From Lachnospiraceae bacterium UBA7109 (GTDB taxonomy: Bacteria > Bacillota > Clostridia > Lachnospirales > Lachnospiraceae): a stretch of 19,788 bases of DNA. Numbering within the stretch: position 1 is the first letter of the stretch; each line of letters opens with the position of its first letter. A program made the translations under genes and the position numbers. The stretch lies in contig DKYD01000033.1 in NCBI GenBank assembly GCA_002492335.1, forward strand, positions 19,881 through 39,668. Direction: 5' to 3'. The notes below the pieces were generated by a model, which was not told the DNA's origin, searched no databases, and worked only from the letters and a program-made list of their open reading frames with translations. Shown here in pieces: positions 7,403 through 14,987 of the stretch.

Positions 7403-7423
7403 TATTTCCGTATTTTTTTGTCT

Positions 7424-8818
7424 TTATTCCAATCTGCATAATTGTCTGTATGTTATCACAATTATAACAGCTGAAATAACAGCAGTTAAAATATCGGATA
7501 CCGGCATTGAATAAAGAACACCGTCAAGTCCGAAAAACACAGGCAAAACAAGCGCAAAACCTACGCCGAATATGATTTCCCGAACCATAGAAAGCATTGT
7601 AGATGCCACCGCTTTACCCATTGCCTGCAGAAAAATAAAGGTCGCTTTATTAATACAGGCAAAAATTATCATACAGAGATAAATACGGAATGCTTTTACA
7701 GCAAACTCAGTATAGTATGCACTTTCATTTGCGGCGCCGAAAATCCCGATTAAAGCATCAGGAAAGAACTCTACGATAATAAGCGCCACTGCACCGACAC
7801 AGGCTTCTGCAATTAAAAGTTTTGTGAACAGCTCCTTAACTCTTTTTGACAGCTTCGCACCCATATTGAAACCAACAACAGGAATACATCCTGCCGCCAT
7901 ACCGATAACAATGGAAATGACGATTTGGAAAAACTTCATAACAATACCGACTACCGCCATAGGAATTTGTGCATATTGTTCCTGTCCGAAAACAGCATCC
8001 ACAGCACCGTATTTACGGATCATATTGTTAATCGCCATCATTGCTGCTACGAGCGAGAGCTGTGCAAGGAAACTACAAAGACCAAGAGATAATGTTCTAG
8101 CTACAATTTTGCTTCTTAATTTAAGGTCGCTGACGTCCGACTTAATGATTTTAGCATGGCAAAGATAGCAGGCGGCAAGTACAGCAGTGGCGATCTGCCC
8201 AATAACGGTAGCGACGGCAGCGCCCATCATCCCCCATTCAAAACCAAAAATGAATATGGGGTCCAGAATAATATTAATGATGGCGCCTGCCAGAGTAGAA
8301 AACATTGCAAATTTGGGGCTCCCATCTGCACGGATAACAGGATTCATTGCCTGACCGAACATATAAAAAGGAATACCGAGTGCAATCCAGAAGAAATACT
8401 CTTTTGACAGCTCGAAGGTTTCAGTATTTACATTACCACCAAAAGCCGTAAGTATTGGTTTTGCAAAGATAAGATATATAGCTGTTAAAACAATACTGCT
8501 GATGATACAAAGCAAAACAGAGTTTCCAACACTACGGGCCGCGTTTTCTGTTTTCTTTTCACCAAGCGAAAGGCTGACAAAAGCACAACATCCGTCGCCG
8601 ATCATAACTGCAATGCCAAGGGCGATGACCGTCAGCGGAAAAACAACTGTATTTGCAGCATTACCGTAAGAACCGAGATATGATGCATTTGCAATAAAAA
8701 TTTGGTCAACGATATTATATAATGCGCCGACTAAAAGTGAAATGATACAGGGCACGGCATACTTGCCCATAAGTTTGCCAACCTTTTCGGTGGCAAGATA
8801 TGATTGATTTTGTTTCAT
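7424..8818 (-). CDS. MATE-family multidrug efflux transporter
   Basis: 464 residues with about 12 hydrophobic segments in two similar halves. The first half shows KYAVPCIISLLVGALYNIVDQIFIAN and GIAVMIGDGCCAFVSLSLGE, close to MepA-type MATE transporters of Firmicutes; the second half shows GFNMGAK and FLQAMGKAVASTMLSMVREIIF, equivalent conserved regions. Expected role: Na+- or H+-driven export of cationic drugs or metabolites across the cytoplasmic membrane. AGGAGGT lies 6 bases before the ATG. No regulator gene (MarR, MerR, TetR) is adjacent; instead the short leader contains a terminator-like hairpin (8843-8879), so expression may be controlled at the RNA level. It ends 81 bases before the YolD gene, which has its own promoter. 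Substrate cannot be told from sequence. Confidence 0.93.
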   Translation of the reverse strand: MKQNQSYLATEKVGKLMGKYAVPCIISLLVGALYNIVDQIFIANASYLGSYGNAANTVVFPLTVIALGIAVMIGDGCCAFVSLSLGEKKTENAARSVGNSVLLCIISSIVLTAIYLIFAKPILTAFGGNVNTETFELSKEYFFWIALGIPFYMFGQAMNPVIRADGSPKFAMFSTLAGAIINIILDPIFIFGFEWGMMGAAVATVIGQIATAVLAACYLCHAKIIKSDVSDLKLRSKIVARTLSLGLCSFLAQLSLVAAMMAINNMIRKYGAVDAVFGQEQYAQIPMAVVGIVMKFFQIVISIVIGMAAGCIPVVGFNMGAKLSKRVKELFTKLLIAEACVGAVALIIVEFFPDALIGIFGAANESAYYTEFAVKAFRIYLCMIIFACINKATFIFLQAMGKAVASTMLSMVREIIFGVGFALVLPVFFGLDGVLYSMPVSDILTAVISAVIIVITYRQLCRLE

Positions 8819-8839
8819 TTGATTACCTCCTATACACGT

Positions 8840-8879
8840 AAAAAAGGTGTAAGTCCAATAAAGCCGGACTTACACCTTT
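8840..8879 (-). terminator. Attenuator-like hairpin in the MATE leader
   Basis: On the minus strand AAAGGTGTAAGTCC (8879-8866) pairs perfectly over 14 bp with GGACTTACACCTTT (8856-8843) across a 9-base loop, followed by the T-run ending at 8840. This is a canonical intrinsic terminator, but it lies between the only visible promoter (8899-8926) and the MATE ribosome binding site (about 8825-8831), so transcription of the pump must pass it. Alternatively it is the terminator of the upstream hydrolase gene, or a long dyad operator. Confidence 0.7.
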
Positions 8880-8898
8880 CGGTTACACACTATTATGA

Positions 8899-8926
8899 AT
8901 TATATCATATTTTTTTGAATTTTCAA
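8899..8926 (-). promoter_or_regulatory. Promoter for the MATE gene
   Basis: Minus strand TTGAAA (8921-8926), 16-base spacer, TATAAT (8899-8904) preceded by TGA, an extended -10. Start expected near 8892, giving a leader of about 74 bases that begins about 13 bases before the hairpin. Confidence 0.6.
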
Positions 8927-8987
8927 TGGCTTTTTCACACAAAAAAACGGCAAAAAACGCAACAGCTTTTATACTATATTTTATCAT

Positions 8988-11699
8988 TTATTTCTCATAT
9001 TTCTCCAAAAATCTCTGAACAATAATCGCACATTCTGCACGGCTTGCACTTCCCTGCGGATCCAGCTTTGTCTCATTATCCTTGCCCGTAATGATCTTAC
9101 TTCCCACTGCCCACTTCATTGCTTCTTTCGCATAATCACTTACATTCGCTGCATCAGTAAAATCATCAAATGTCGCACTCTCAGATACGTCATACCCTTT
9201 GAAGCCCGCATAGCGATACATCATAACTGCCATCTGCTCGCGCAGGATCTGATCTGCCGGTCCAAAACACCTGCTTCCGTCTGTATATCCTGTCACAATC
9301 TTATTCCTGCTCGCCCACAGAATGGCGTCTGTATACCATGCGCCTTCTTCTACGTCAGCAAAATCAGCTCTGTAGTCCATCCTCACTGCATCATTCATAC
9401 GGTGAAGGATAATCGCAAACTGCGCTCTTGCAAGGTTTGAAAACGGCTCAAAGTGCGTCTCATCCGTTCCTTTGATGATTTCCCGCTCGAAATTATAGCA
9501 CACCGCATCGTAATACCACTCGCCCGTCACCGGATCTACATCTTCAAACGGCAGTCCTCCGGACAGATCTTTGATAAATGACGCTGTAACCACCACATCT
9601 TCATCTGGCATGACAAAGCTTGTGCCTGTCAATGCTTTTCCGTTTATCTTCAATCCATTCTCTGCAAGTTTATATCCTTCGTCCGGCATCACCGTCACAT
9701 AAACATCTGCACCGCTCAATTCTTTTGAGAAACTGGTTGTAACGGTTCCGTTTTTTGTCCCTTTGACCGTAATCGGATGAATCTTCTCACTTTCCAGCAC
9801 GTATGAAATTTCCCACAACTGGTCGTCGGTTCCCTCATAAGGTTTCTGTACCGCAAACCGTTCTGTCGGATATCCGAAGTCTCCTGGCTTACCTCTGGTA
9901 ATTGCCAGGTTACTGCTGTAATTAATAATCGAATAGCAGCCATCCTCAACCTCTGTGATTTTCCACAGTGCCTTATCATCCAGCACCGTCGTCTGAATGA
10001 CATTGGCTTTTTCTGCCAGCTCCACATCCTTTGCCGCAAGGTACATTCCACTGTTTTTATGTCTGATCTGATAAGTACCTTCCTTCTCACCAGCTTCAAA
10101 AATCCAGTTAAAGTTCGGATGATCCTCCCACGTCCACTCAAAGACTTCTCTGCCGTCCTGCATGGAATATCCCGGAAGACACAGGTAATACTGTGTATCC
10201 TCTTTACTTCTTATAAATCTGGCGTTTTCATCCGGTCCTGTGGCTTCAACAGTAATATGAAGATCACTGTCTGTCTTTGGAACTTTGACCCATGATTTTT
10301 GAAGATCCGCCTCCACTCCATTGACAAAAACCTTCTGAACTGTACATCCCATCCTCGGTTCCACAGAAAAATACTGGTCAGCTCCTGCAATTACGGTTCC
10401 TTCCTGCGGCCAGATATCTGCCATATTCTTCGTATCTGTACTGATCTGATAGCGCACTGGTTTCGTATCCGGAATTGTAACCGTATTCAGATCCAGTTTT
10501 CCCCATTTAATAGAATTAGCCTTCCCTGTATCCGGAAATTCACAGCTCAGTGTAAGCAGAGAACCCTTCGGTGTGCCATCATCAAGTGGGATCAACTGAC
10601 GGTTATATCCAACCGGAACCCCTGTTGGATACTTTATAAACTCACCGGAAAGATCTTTCTGTGTGTTAATAAACACTTCCGAATTATCGGAGCAAGTCAT
10701 CGCAATATGACCATCCGGCAGTGTCGTGCAATAGGGACTTCCGCCATATCCATATGTAAATCCGATATCTCCTGCCTCCCAGTGGATCGGGTCATCAGGA
10801 TACATGGAAATCTTATAATTACACGGTATGCCCTGTCCGGAATAATTCAATCCTACCCCTTCAAATACCATAACATAATAGCCATTTTCCATCTGTGTCA
10901 CGATTGGCATTCCCGGACGCATATTCGTATCTGCCTGTGCCACAACATCAATGACTTCACTCCAGTTCTTTCCATCTGTCGTGTACTGAAGTACTAATTT
11001 CTGTCCATATTTTTCTTCTCTCTCATCTGAATAATAACAAACGAGGGCTTTCATCTCCGGATCATAAAGAATATACGGCTCCCACACCGGTCCCGGTGTC
11101 GCGCCCATATAGTTTGCGCCGCTGTCGGTTACAACAGAGCTTACAAACTCCCATGTCCTTCCCAGATCTGCACTGTAATACATATCCAGACAGGTCTGCG
11201 ACAGATCTCTCGGGCAGACGTCTCCAAAAGCAACAATACCGCCCTTTTTCATCTCTCCTACATCAGCGGGCAGTTCGAAAATATGCGGGCAGTTCTCAAT
11301 CTGCCAGTTACCGTCCCAGTCCTGTCTCTGCGTCTCTACCACACGTCCGACTTCTTCCCAGTTTACGCCATAATCCTGACTCTCATAGATCGGGAAGAAC
11401 TTCCCCTGCCGTTCCGGCAAAAGCTCTACAACACTTGTCTCCCATGTAGCCAGTATCGTTCCATTATCTAACTCATCATCCTGATATTGTAATTGAATTG
11501 CCCTTGGCGCAAGTACACTGTTCCGGCTGGATGGCCTGGATGCATCAAAGCTGGATTCCGGTGCAGTATAGATCACTCCGTTTTTTGTTACGTTCGCTTC
11601 CTGTGCCGCTGCTGGTAACTGGATACCAGTCACAACAATTATCGCCGCAAACAGAATACGAATACATTTTTTCACACATTTTCTTTTGTGCATTATCAT
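8988..11699 (-). CDS. Secreted SLH-anchored GH93-like exo-arabinanase with beta-trefoil domain
   Basis: 903 residues from the ATG at 11699, chosen for GGGAG about 9 bases upstream; an in-frame start at 11759 gives an unlikely charged extension. Signal peptide 1-32 (basic KRKCVKKC, hydrophobic core, AAA-Q). Residues about 37-410: six-bladed sialidase-type propeller with Asp-boxes (SQDYGVNW 107-114, SADLGRTW 176-183, TDGKNW about 241-246). VWEPYILYDP, CYYSDEREEKYGQKLVLQ and RPGMPIV fit GH93 exo-alpha-1,5-L-arabinanases; E207 (VWEP) and E280 (VFEG) are spaced like the catalytic pair I recall for that family. Then an InlB-like repeat (about 414-487), ricin-type beta-trefoil (about 491-635), a second InlB-like repeat (about 639-710) and three SLH domains (about 715-770, 777-834, 841-903) that attach to cell-wall polymer. 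Alternative: another sialidase-fold glycosidase. Confidence 0.88.
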   Translation of the reverse strand: MIMHKRKCVKKCIRILFAAIIVVTGIQLPAAAQEANVTKNGVIYTAPESSFDASRPSSRNSVLAPRAIQLQYQDDELDNGTILATWETSVVELLPERQGKFFPIYESQDYGVNWEEVGRVVETQRQDWDGNWQIENCPHIFELPADVGEMKKGGIVAFGDVCPRDLSQTCLDMYYSADLGRTWEFVSSVVTDSGANYMGATPGPVWEPYILYDPEMKALVCYYSDEREEKYGQKLVLQYTTDGKNWSEVIDVVAQADTNMRPGMPIVTQMENGYYVMVFEGVGLNYSGQGIPCNYKISMYPDDPIHWEAGDIGFTYGYGGSPYCTTLPDGHIAMTCSDNSEVFINTQKDLSGEFIKYPTGVPVGYNRQLIPLDDGTPKGSLLTLSCEFPDTGKANSIKWGKLDLNTVTIPDTKPVRYQISTDTKNMADIWPQEGTVIAGADQYFSVEPRMGCTVQKVFVNGVEADLQKSWVKVPKTDSDLHITVEATGPDENARFIRSKEDTQYYLCLPGYSMQDGREVFEWTWEDHPNFNWIFEAGEKEGTYQIRHKNSGMYLAAKDVELAEKANVIQTTVLDDKALWKITEVEDGCYSIINYSSNLAITRGKPGDFGYPTERFAVQKPYEGTDDQLWEISYVLESEKIHPITVKGTKNGTVTTSFSKELSGADVYVTVMPDEGYKLAENGLKINGKALTGTSFVMPDEDVVVTASFIKDLSGGLPFEDVDPVTGEWYYDAVCYNFEREIIKGTDETHFEPFSNLARAQFAIILHRMNDAVRMDYRADFADVEEGAWYTDAILWASRNKIVTGYTDGSRCFGPADQILREQMAVMMYRYAGFKGYDVSESATFDDFTDAANVSDYAKEAMKWAVGSKIITGKDNETKLDPQGSASRAECAIIVQRFLEKYEK

Positions 11700-11739
11700 T
11701 TCTGTCTTCTCCCTTCTTAACCTCTTAAAAAGTCTATTT

Positions 11740-11754
11740 TTATCACTATGATAA
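11740..11754. promoter_or_regulatory. Small palindrome in the hydrolase leader
   Basis: TTATCA-CTA-TGATAA is a perfect 6+3+6 inverted repeat 41 bases upstream of the hydrolase ATG and downstream of its likely promoter. A roadblock-type operator is possible; it does not match the CcpA cre consensus. No binding protein can be named. Confidence 0.3.
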
Positions 11755-11843
11755 CACACAAAAAAGAAATTTTAAATGCATCATAAACAAATACATTTTC
11801 TTTATTTTTCCATACTCTTTCTTCCCTTGTTCCTGTAATATTA

Positions 11844-11872
11844 TATATACTATTCACAATGTAACATTTCAA
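11844..11872 (-). promoter_or_regulatory. Promoter for the SLH hydrolase gene
   Basis: Minus strand TTGAAA (11867-11872), exactly 17 bases, TATATA (11844-11849). It would give a leader of about 138 bases. The -35 box overlaps TGTAACATTT (11860-11869) on the plus strand, which resembles -35 elements of Bacillus ECF sigma factors, so divergent control is possible. Confidence 0.4.
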
Positions 11873-11942
11873 TATTATTTTTTCATTACTATGTGATATT
11901 TCTCCCTCTTTATTCGTTTTCATAATATAGGAGGTACAGATC

Positions 11943-12461
11943 ATGAAACACAACGAAGAAAACAGGATCCTTGGATACTACCAGACTTACAAAGACACTG
12001 TCTATAAGCTGGCATACTCCTACTGCAGGGACAAGAGCCAGACTGACGATGTATTTCAAGAAGTCTTTTATAAATTCATGCGACATAGCCCCAGATTCAG
12101 GACAAGCGAACATGAAAAGGCCTGGTTTATCCGAACTACCATTAATGTGTGCAAGGACATGCTGAAATCCAAATGGAACAACGCGGTTGTACAACTGGAA
12201 GAATGGGACAGCGACCACGCATTTCAAGAAGGTTCTGAGGATATATTTGATGAATTGCGTGAGATTATTCTGTCTCTTCCCGAAAAGTACCGGATTCCCA
12301 TACATCTGTACTACTATGAAGAATATTCCGTGCGTGAAATCGCGCATCTCCTTCACCGGAGCGAAAGCGCTGTACAGACACAACTGCAGCGTGGAAGGGA
12401 TAAGATCAAAAGCGAAATAGAAAGGAGCGGCAAACATGAAACTGAATCACGATATTTATAA
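11943..12461 (+). CDS. ECF-type RNA polymerase sigma factor
   Basis: 172 residues. Region 2 (about 10-75) shows YKDTVYKLAYSYCRDKSQTDDVFQEVFYKFM, with the DVFQEVF core-binding helix, then EKAWFIRTTINVCKDMLKSKW. Region 4 (about 105-160) shows LREIILSLPEKYRIPIHLYYYEEYSVREIAHLL and SESAVQTQLQRGRDKIKSE, the helix-turn-helix that reads the -35 element. No region 1 or 3, as expected for ECF (group 4) factors. Start is secure: AGGAGGT 7 bases upstream. Overlaps the DUF4179 gene by 26 bases, so the two are co-expressed and the partner is probably its anti-sigma factor. Divergent from the SLH hydrolase. Its stimulus and regulon are unknown. Confidence 0.95.
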   Translation: MKHNEENRILGYYQTYKDTVYKLAYSYCRDKSQTDDVFQEVFYKFMRHSPRFRTSEHEKAWFIRTTINVCKDMLKSKWNNAVVQLEEWDSDHAFQEGSEDIFDELREIILSLPEKYRIPIHLYYYEEYSVREIAHLLHRSESAVQTQLQRGRDKIKSEIERSGKHETESRYL

Positions 12462-13581
12462 AGCATCCATGGAAAATGTCACAATTTCTGATGAAACAGG
12501 ACGGAAATTATTAGAAAACGCCATACAGAAAAATATGCAGCACAAAAAGAAGCGGCGGATGAGGACGACTGCTGCTATTGCCGGAATTCTTCTTGTCGGC
12601 CTGAGTATGAATGGGCTCTGCTATGCGCAGACCGGAAAGAATGTATTGCAAATGTTTGCAGGGCTGTTTGAAAACATTGATTCTGACAAACCTTTTAAAG
12701 AGCTTATTGCTATGGAAGAAGGCGCAAAGGAATTCGGGGAATCCGTAATCCATGAAAATTTTCGCTTTGAACTGGAACGCTATATTTTTGATAAAGAAAA
12801 CGGCGAAGTATTTATCATAATGCGAACAGATTCTTTAGACGGAACTCCATTAGATATGGAATATATCTCTAAATACTACGGTCTTCTTATAGACGGCGGA
12901 TACGGAGGCTGCGGAAGACAGTCGGAGCCTGCCTTTAATAAAGACAAAACTTCTGCGTGGATTTCCTATTTCAGCGAGGAAGAATTTGCTGAATCAGAGA
13001 ATCCCCCTGATGAAATAAATGTAGAAATCTACCATTGTATTTACGGAGATTCCGACGATACAGCCGAAACAGAAAGCATTGGAACATTTACATTAAAAGA
13101 GCCTACAGGACAGTTAAAAGCGCGGTACGTTGACTGCTCTTCTTTAAAGTACTGCGACACAAAGGCGCGGATTACCAGCAGCGGGTTTTCTCTGACCTTT
13201 AACAAAGATATCCATGCTATCATATATACTGTAGATGCACCTTTCCATATTATTGAGATTACAATGGCTGACGGAACTGTCTACCGTATCGGAAGCGACC
13301 GGGATTATCAGTGGAATCATAAAATACCATTATATGATTCCGAAGGAAATCTTAAAAATAAAGAGGATTTTACGCCAGAAGAACTGGAGGCATTAGAAGC
13401 CACCCTTGGACCGGCAGATGAAGAAACCTTACCTGACAATGTGCGTTCCATCGGTTCGTATGGTTTTATCTCCGATTCTGAAAATGGACATACACATTTT
13501 TCTGCTGTTTTTAATGATTTCCTGAATGTAGATGATATTGTTTCCGTACACATTGATGATGTGGAGATGCCACTTAAATAA
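12436..13581 (+). CDS. DUF4179-type transmembrane anti-sigma factor
   Basis: 381 residues. Cytosolic N-terminal segment (1-43, ending in the basic run KKKRRMR) probably binds the sigma factor; one membrane helix (about 44-64, TTAAIAGILLVGLSMNGL); then a roughly 315-residue outer domain. FKELIAMEEGAKEFGESV and FRFELERYIFDKENGEVFIIMRTD just after the helix are typical of DUF4179 (PF13786) proteins encoded beside ECF factors in Clostridia. The outer domain is long, beta-rich and acidic, with Cys residues at GGYGGCGRQ and DCSSLKYC, and would be the sensory part. AAGGAG lies about 8 bases before the ATG, inside the sigma gene. No zinc-binding ZAS motif (HxxxCxxC) is visible, so it is not that anti-sigma class. 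Signal unknown. Confidence 0.85.
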   Translation: MKLNHDIYKASMENVTISDETGRKLLENAIQKNMQHKKKRRMRTTAAIAGILLVGLSMNGLCYAQTGKNVLQMFAGLFENIDSDKPFKELIAMEEGAKEFGESVIHENFRFELERYIFDKENGEVFIIMRTDSLDGTPLDMEYISKYYGLLIDGGYGGCGRQSEPAFNKDKTSAWISYFSEEEFAESENPPDEINVEIYHCIYGDSDDTAETESIGTFTLKEPTGQLKARYVDCSSLKYCDTKARITSSGFSLTFNKDIHAIIYTVDAPFHIIEITMADGTVYRIGSDRDYQWNHKIPLYDSEGNLKNKEDFTPEELEALEATLGPADEETLPDNVRSIGSYGFISDSENGHTHFSAVFNDFLNVDDIVSVHIDDVEMPLK

Positions 13582-13623
13582 TTGTGCTTTTGCCTGATAT
13601 ATCACAGCATTCTTCTGCTTATC

Positions 13624-13675
13624 CCGTCCTCTGAATATAGAAAGGATCAACTGTCTGCAATATTCAGCAGGACGG
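13624..13675. repeat. Inverted repeat across the convergent gene ends
   Basis: CCGTCCT-c-TGAATAT (13624-13638) pairs with ATATTCA-gc-AGGACGG (13660-13675): two 7-bp blocks separated by a small internal loop, with a 21-base loop between the arms. It lies between the convergent anti-sigma and kinase genes, and its right arm encodes the last kinase codons. There is no U-tract, so it is a weak terminator candidate or an RNA-stability hairpin for either message. Confidence 0.5.
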
Positions 13676-14987
13676 ACACGCGGAAGCAACCGTCTTTCGG
13701 CTCAATTTCCAGCAGGCCATCATAGCGCGTCACAATATTTCGGACAGATTCTAAACCAATGCCCGGTCCCCTGCGTTTGGAAGAAAGATAATGACCTTCT
13801 CTGTCTTTTACAGGTTCCTGGCAATAAGTGTTTTCAATCTGGAGAAAAAAAGCGTCTGGCTGTGTCTTTGCCTTTACGAAGATCTGAGCCTGTCTGTCCC
13901 GGACAATCTGGCAGGCATCCAGTGCATTTTCCAGAAGATTGCCGAACAATGCCGAAAGTATATTATCGGGAATAGCAATCTGCTCCGGAAGAGAAGCTGA
14001 TACGGAAAAATCAATCTGTTTTTCTTTTGCCTGTTGTGCAAAATAGCACAACAAGATATTGACTGTATTATGTTTGCAGAAAAAAAATGCACTGTTGTTT
14101 GGAAGCGATTTCTTATAATCCTGCAGATACTCATGAAGCTTGTCATATTCTCCGTGAATCAGATATTCGTCCATGACCGTAATATGATGACGAAGATCAT
14201 GGCGGGCCTGGCGTGTTGCAGCGATCTGCCTGTTTAGATTCTCATACTGAAGATTCTGTATTTCCAACTGGTGTGTATGCGCTTCCAGTGTACGATTTCG
14301 CTCCTGTTCATTGATCAGCACGAGGACAGTATGATAAACGAGAAAAGCGCCCATGTTGATACACAGCATAAAAATAGAAGAAGATGGTTCCAGTGTAATT
14401 TCCAGCGCAGTTTTCTCACTTCCATAGAAGCGCCAGAACCACAGCAGATAAAAGGTGGTCGGAATCAGCCACAGGTAATTCCAGGAGGAAGCGCCGGCCT
14501 GCTTCGTGATTCCATCCGAATAATATACCCGGAAATACAGATACAGGGGAACGGCTACTGCAAGAGTAACGAATATCATGCAGACAGAATTTGTCCAGCG
14601 ATAGGATTGTATCGCCATTGCATTGCCAAAAATCAGTCCCTCCGCACATTTCGACATAGTTACCACAAGATTGGCGATGTTGGAAAGCATCAGGAGCGTG
14701 AAAAGTGTTTTCCCAAAAGCAGCTTTTACAGCAGTGAAATAAAACACCGCATAGACGATGGTAGATACAAAAGAGAGAACTCCTTTGTTTGCATCAGGGT
14801 GAAAGGCTGCTGCCAGGCCAAGAAAGATTTGGATGACAGTTAGCAGACCCGTCAGAAAAATGATCATGTGCTTCGACAATCGAAGCTGTCTGCGAAACGG
14901 ATAAAGTGCAAGTAAAACAAAAGGAAGAAAACTAAGAATAGAATATAAACCAACCTCTAAGATCCGATAAAATGGGAACATCAGCAT
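13647..14987 (-). CDS. AgrC-like GHKL sensor histidine kinase
   Basis: 446 residues. N-terminal half (about 1-225) carries six or seven hydrophobic segments, a polytopic sensor like AgrC. A linker coiled coil (about 228-258) leads to the H-box RQARHDLRHH with H263 as probable phosphoacceptor, then NLLENALDAC (N-box, 350-359) and GPGIGLESV (G-box, 407-415) of a HATPase_c_5 (GHKL) domain. It should autophosphorylate and phosphorylate the adjacent LytTR regulator. The start at 14987 has GGGAGG 4 bases upstream and overlaps the regulator stop by 7 bases, so translation is coupled. No agrB or agrD gene for a peptide signal is visible nearby, so its ligand is unknown. Confidence 0.93.
   Translation of the reverse strand: MLMFPFYRILEVGLYSILSFLPFVLLALYPFRRQLRLSKHMIIFLTGLLTVIQIFLGLAAAFHPDANKGVLSFVSTIVYAVFYFTAVKAAFGKTLFTLLMLSNIANLVVTMSKCAEGLIFGNAMAIQSYRWTNSVCMIFVTLAVAVPLYLYFRVYYSDGITKQAGASSWNYLWLIPTTFYLLWFWRFYGSEKTALEITLEPSSSIFMLCINMGAFLVYHTVLVLINEQERNRTLEAHTHQLEIQNLQYENLNRQIAATRQARHDLRHHITVMDEYLIHGEYDKLHEYLQDYKKSLPNNSAFFFCKHNTVNILLCYFAQQAKEKQIDFSVSASLPEQIAIPDNILSALFGNLLENALDACQIVRDRQAQIFVKAKTQPDAFFLQIENTYCQEPVKDREGHYLSSKRRGPGIGLESVRNIVTRYDGLLEIEPKDGCFRVSVLLNIADS

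Noticed and set aside
7343..7423. LexA (SOS) operator upstream of the YolD-polymerase operon
   Set aside because: No CGAAC-N4-GTTCG-like dyad could be found by eye in this interval.
9716..10997. ORFs of 141 codons (-, 9716-10141) and 232 codons (+, 10299-10997) over the hydrolase gene
   Set aside because: Out-of-frame shadows of the well-supported GH93-like protein; compositions are unlike real proteins.
11717..11953. 78-codon minus-strand ORF upstream of the hydrolase
   Set aside because: Covers the divergent promoter region and the sigma-factor start; no ribosome binding site and low-complexity AT-driven sequence.
11910..12437. 175-codon minus-strand ORF opposite the ECF sigma gene
   Set aside because: Antisense shadow of a clear sigma-70 region 2/region 4 protein.
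13582..13646. Small AgrD-like peptide gene near the kinase
   Set aside because: Only 65 bases lie between the convergent genes and no cysteine-containing short ORF with a ribosome binding site is present.
14271..14843. 190-codon plus-strand ORF opposite the histidine kinase
   Set aside because: Antisense to the kinase membrane domain; no start signal or recognisable motif.
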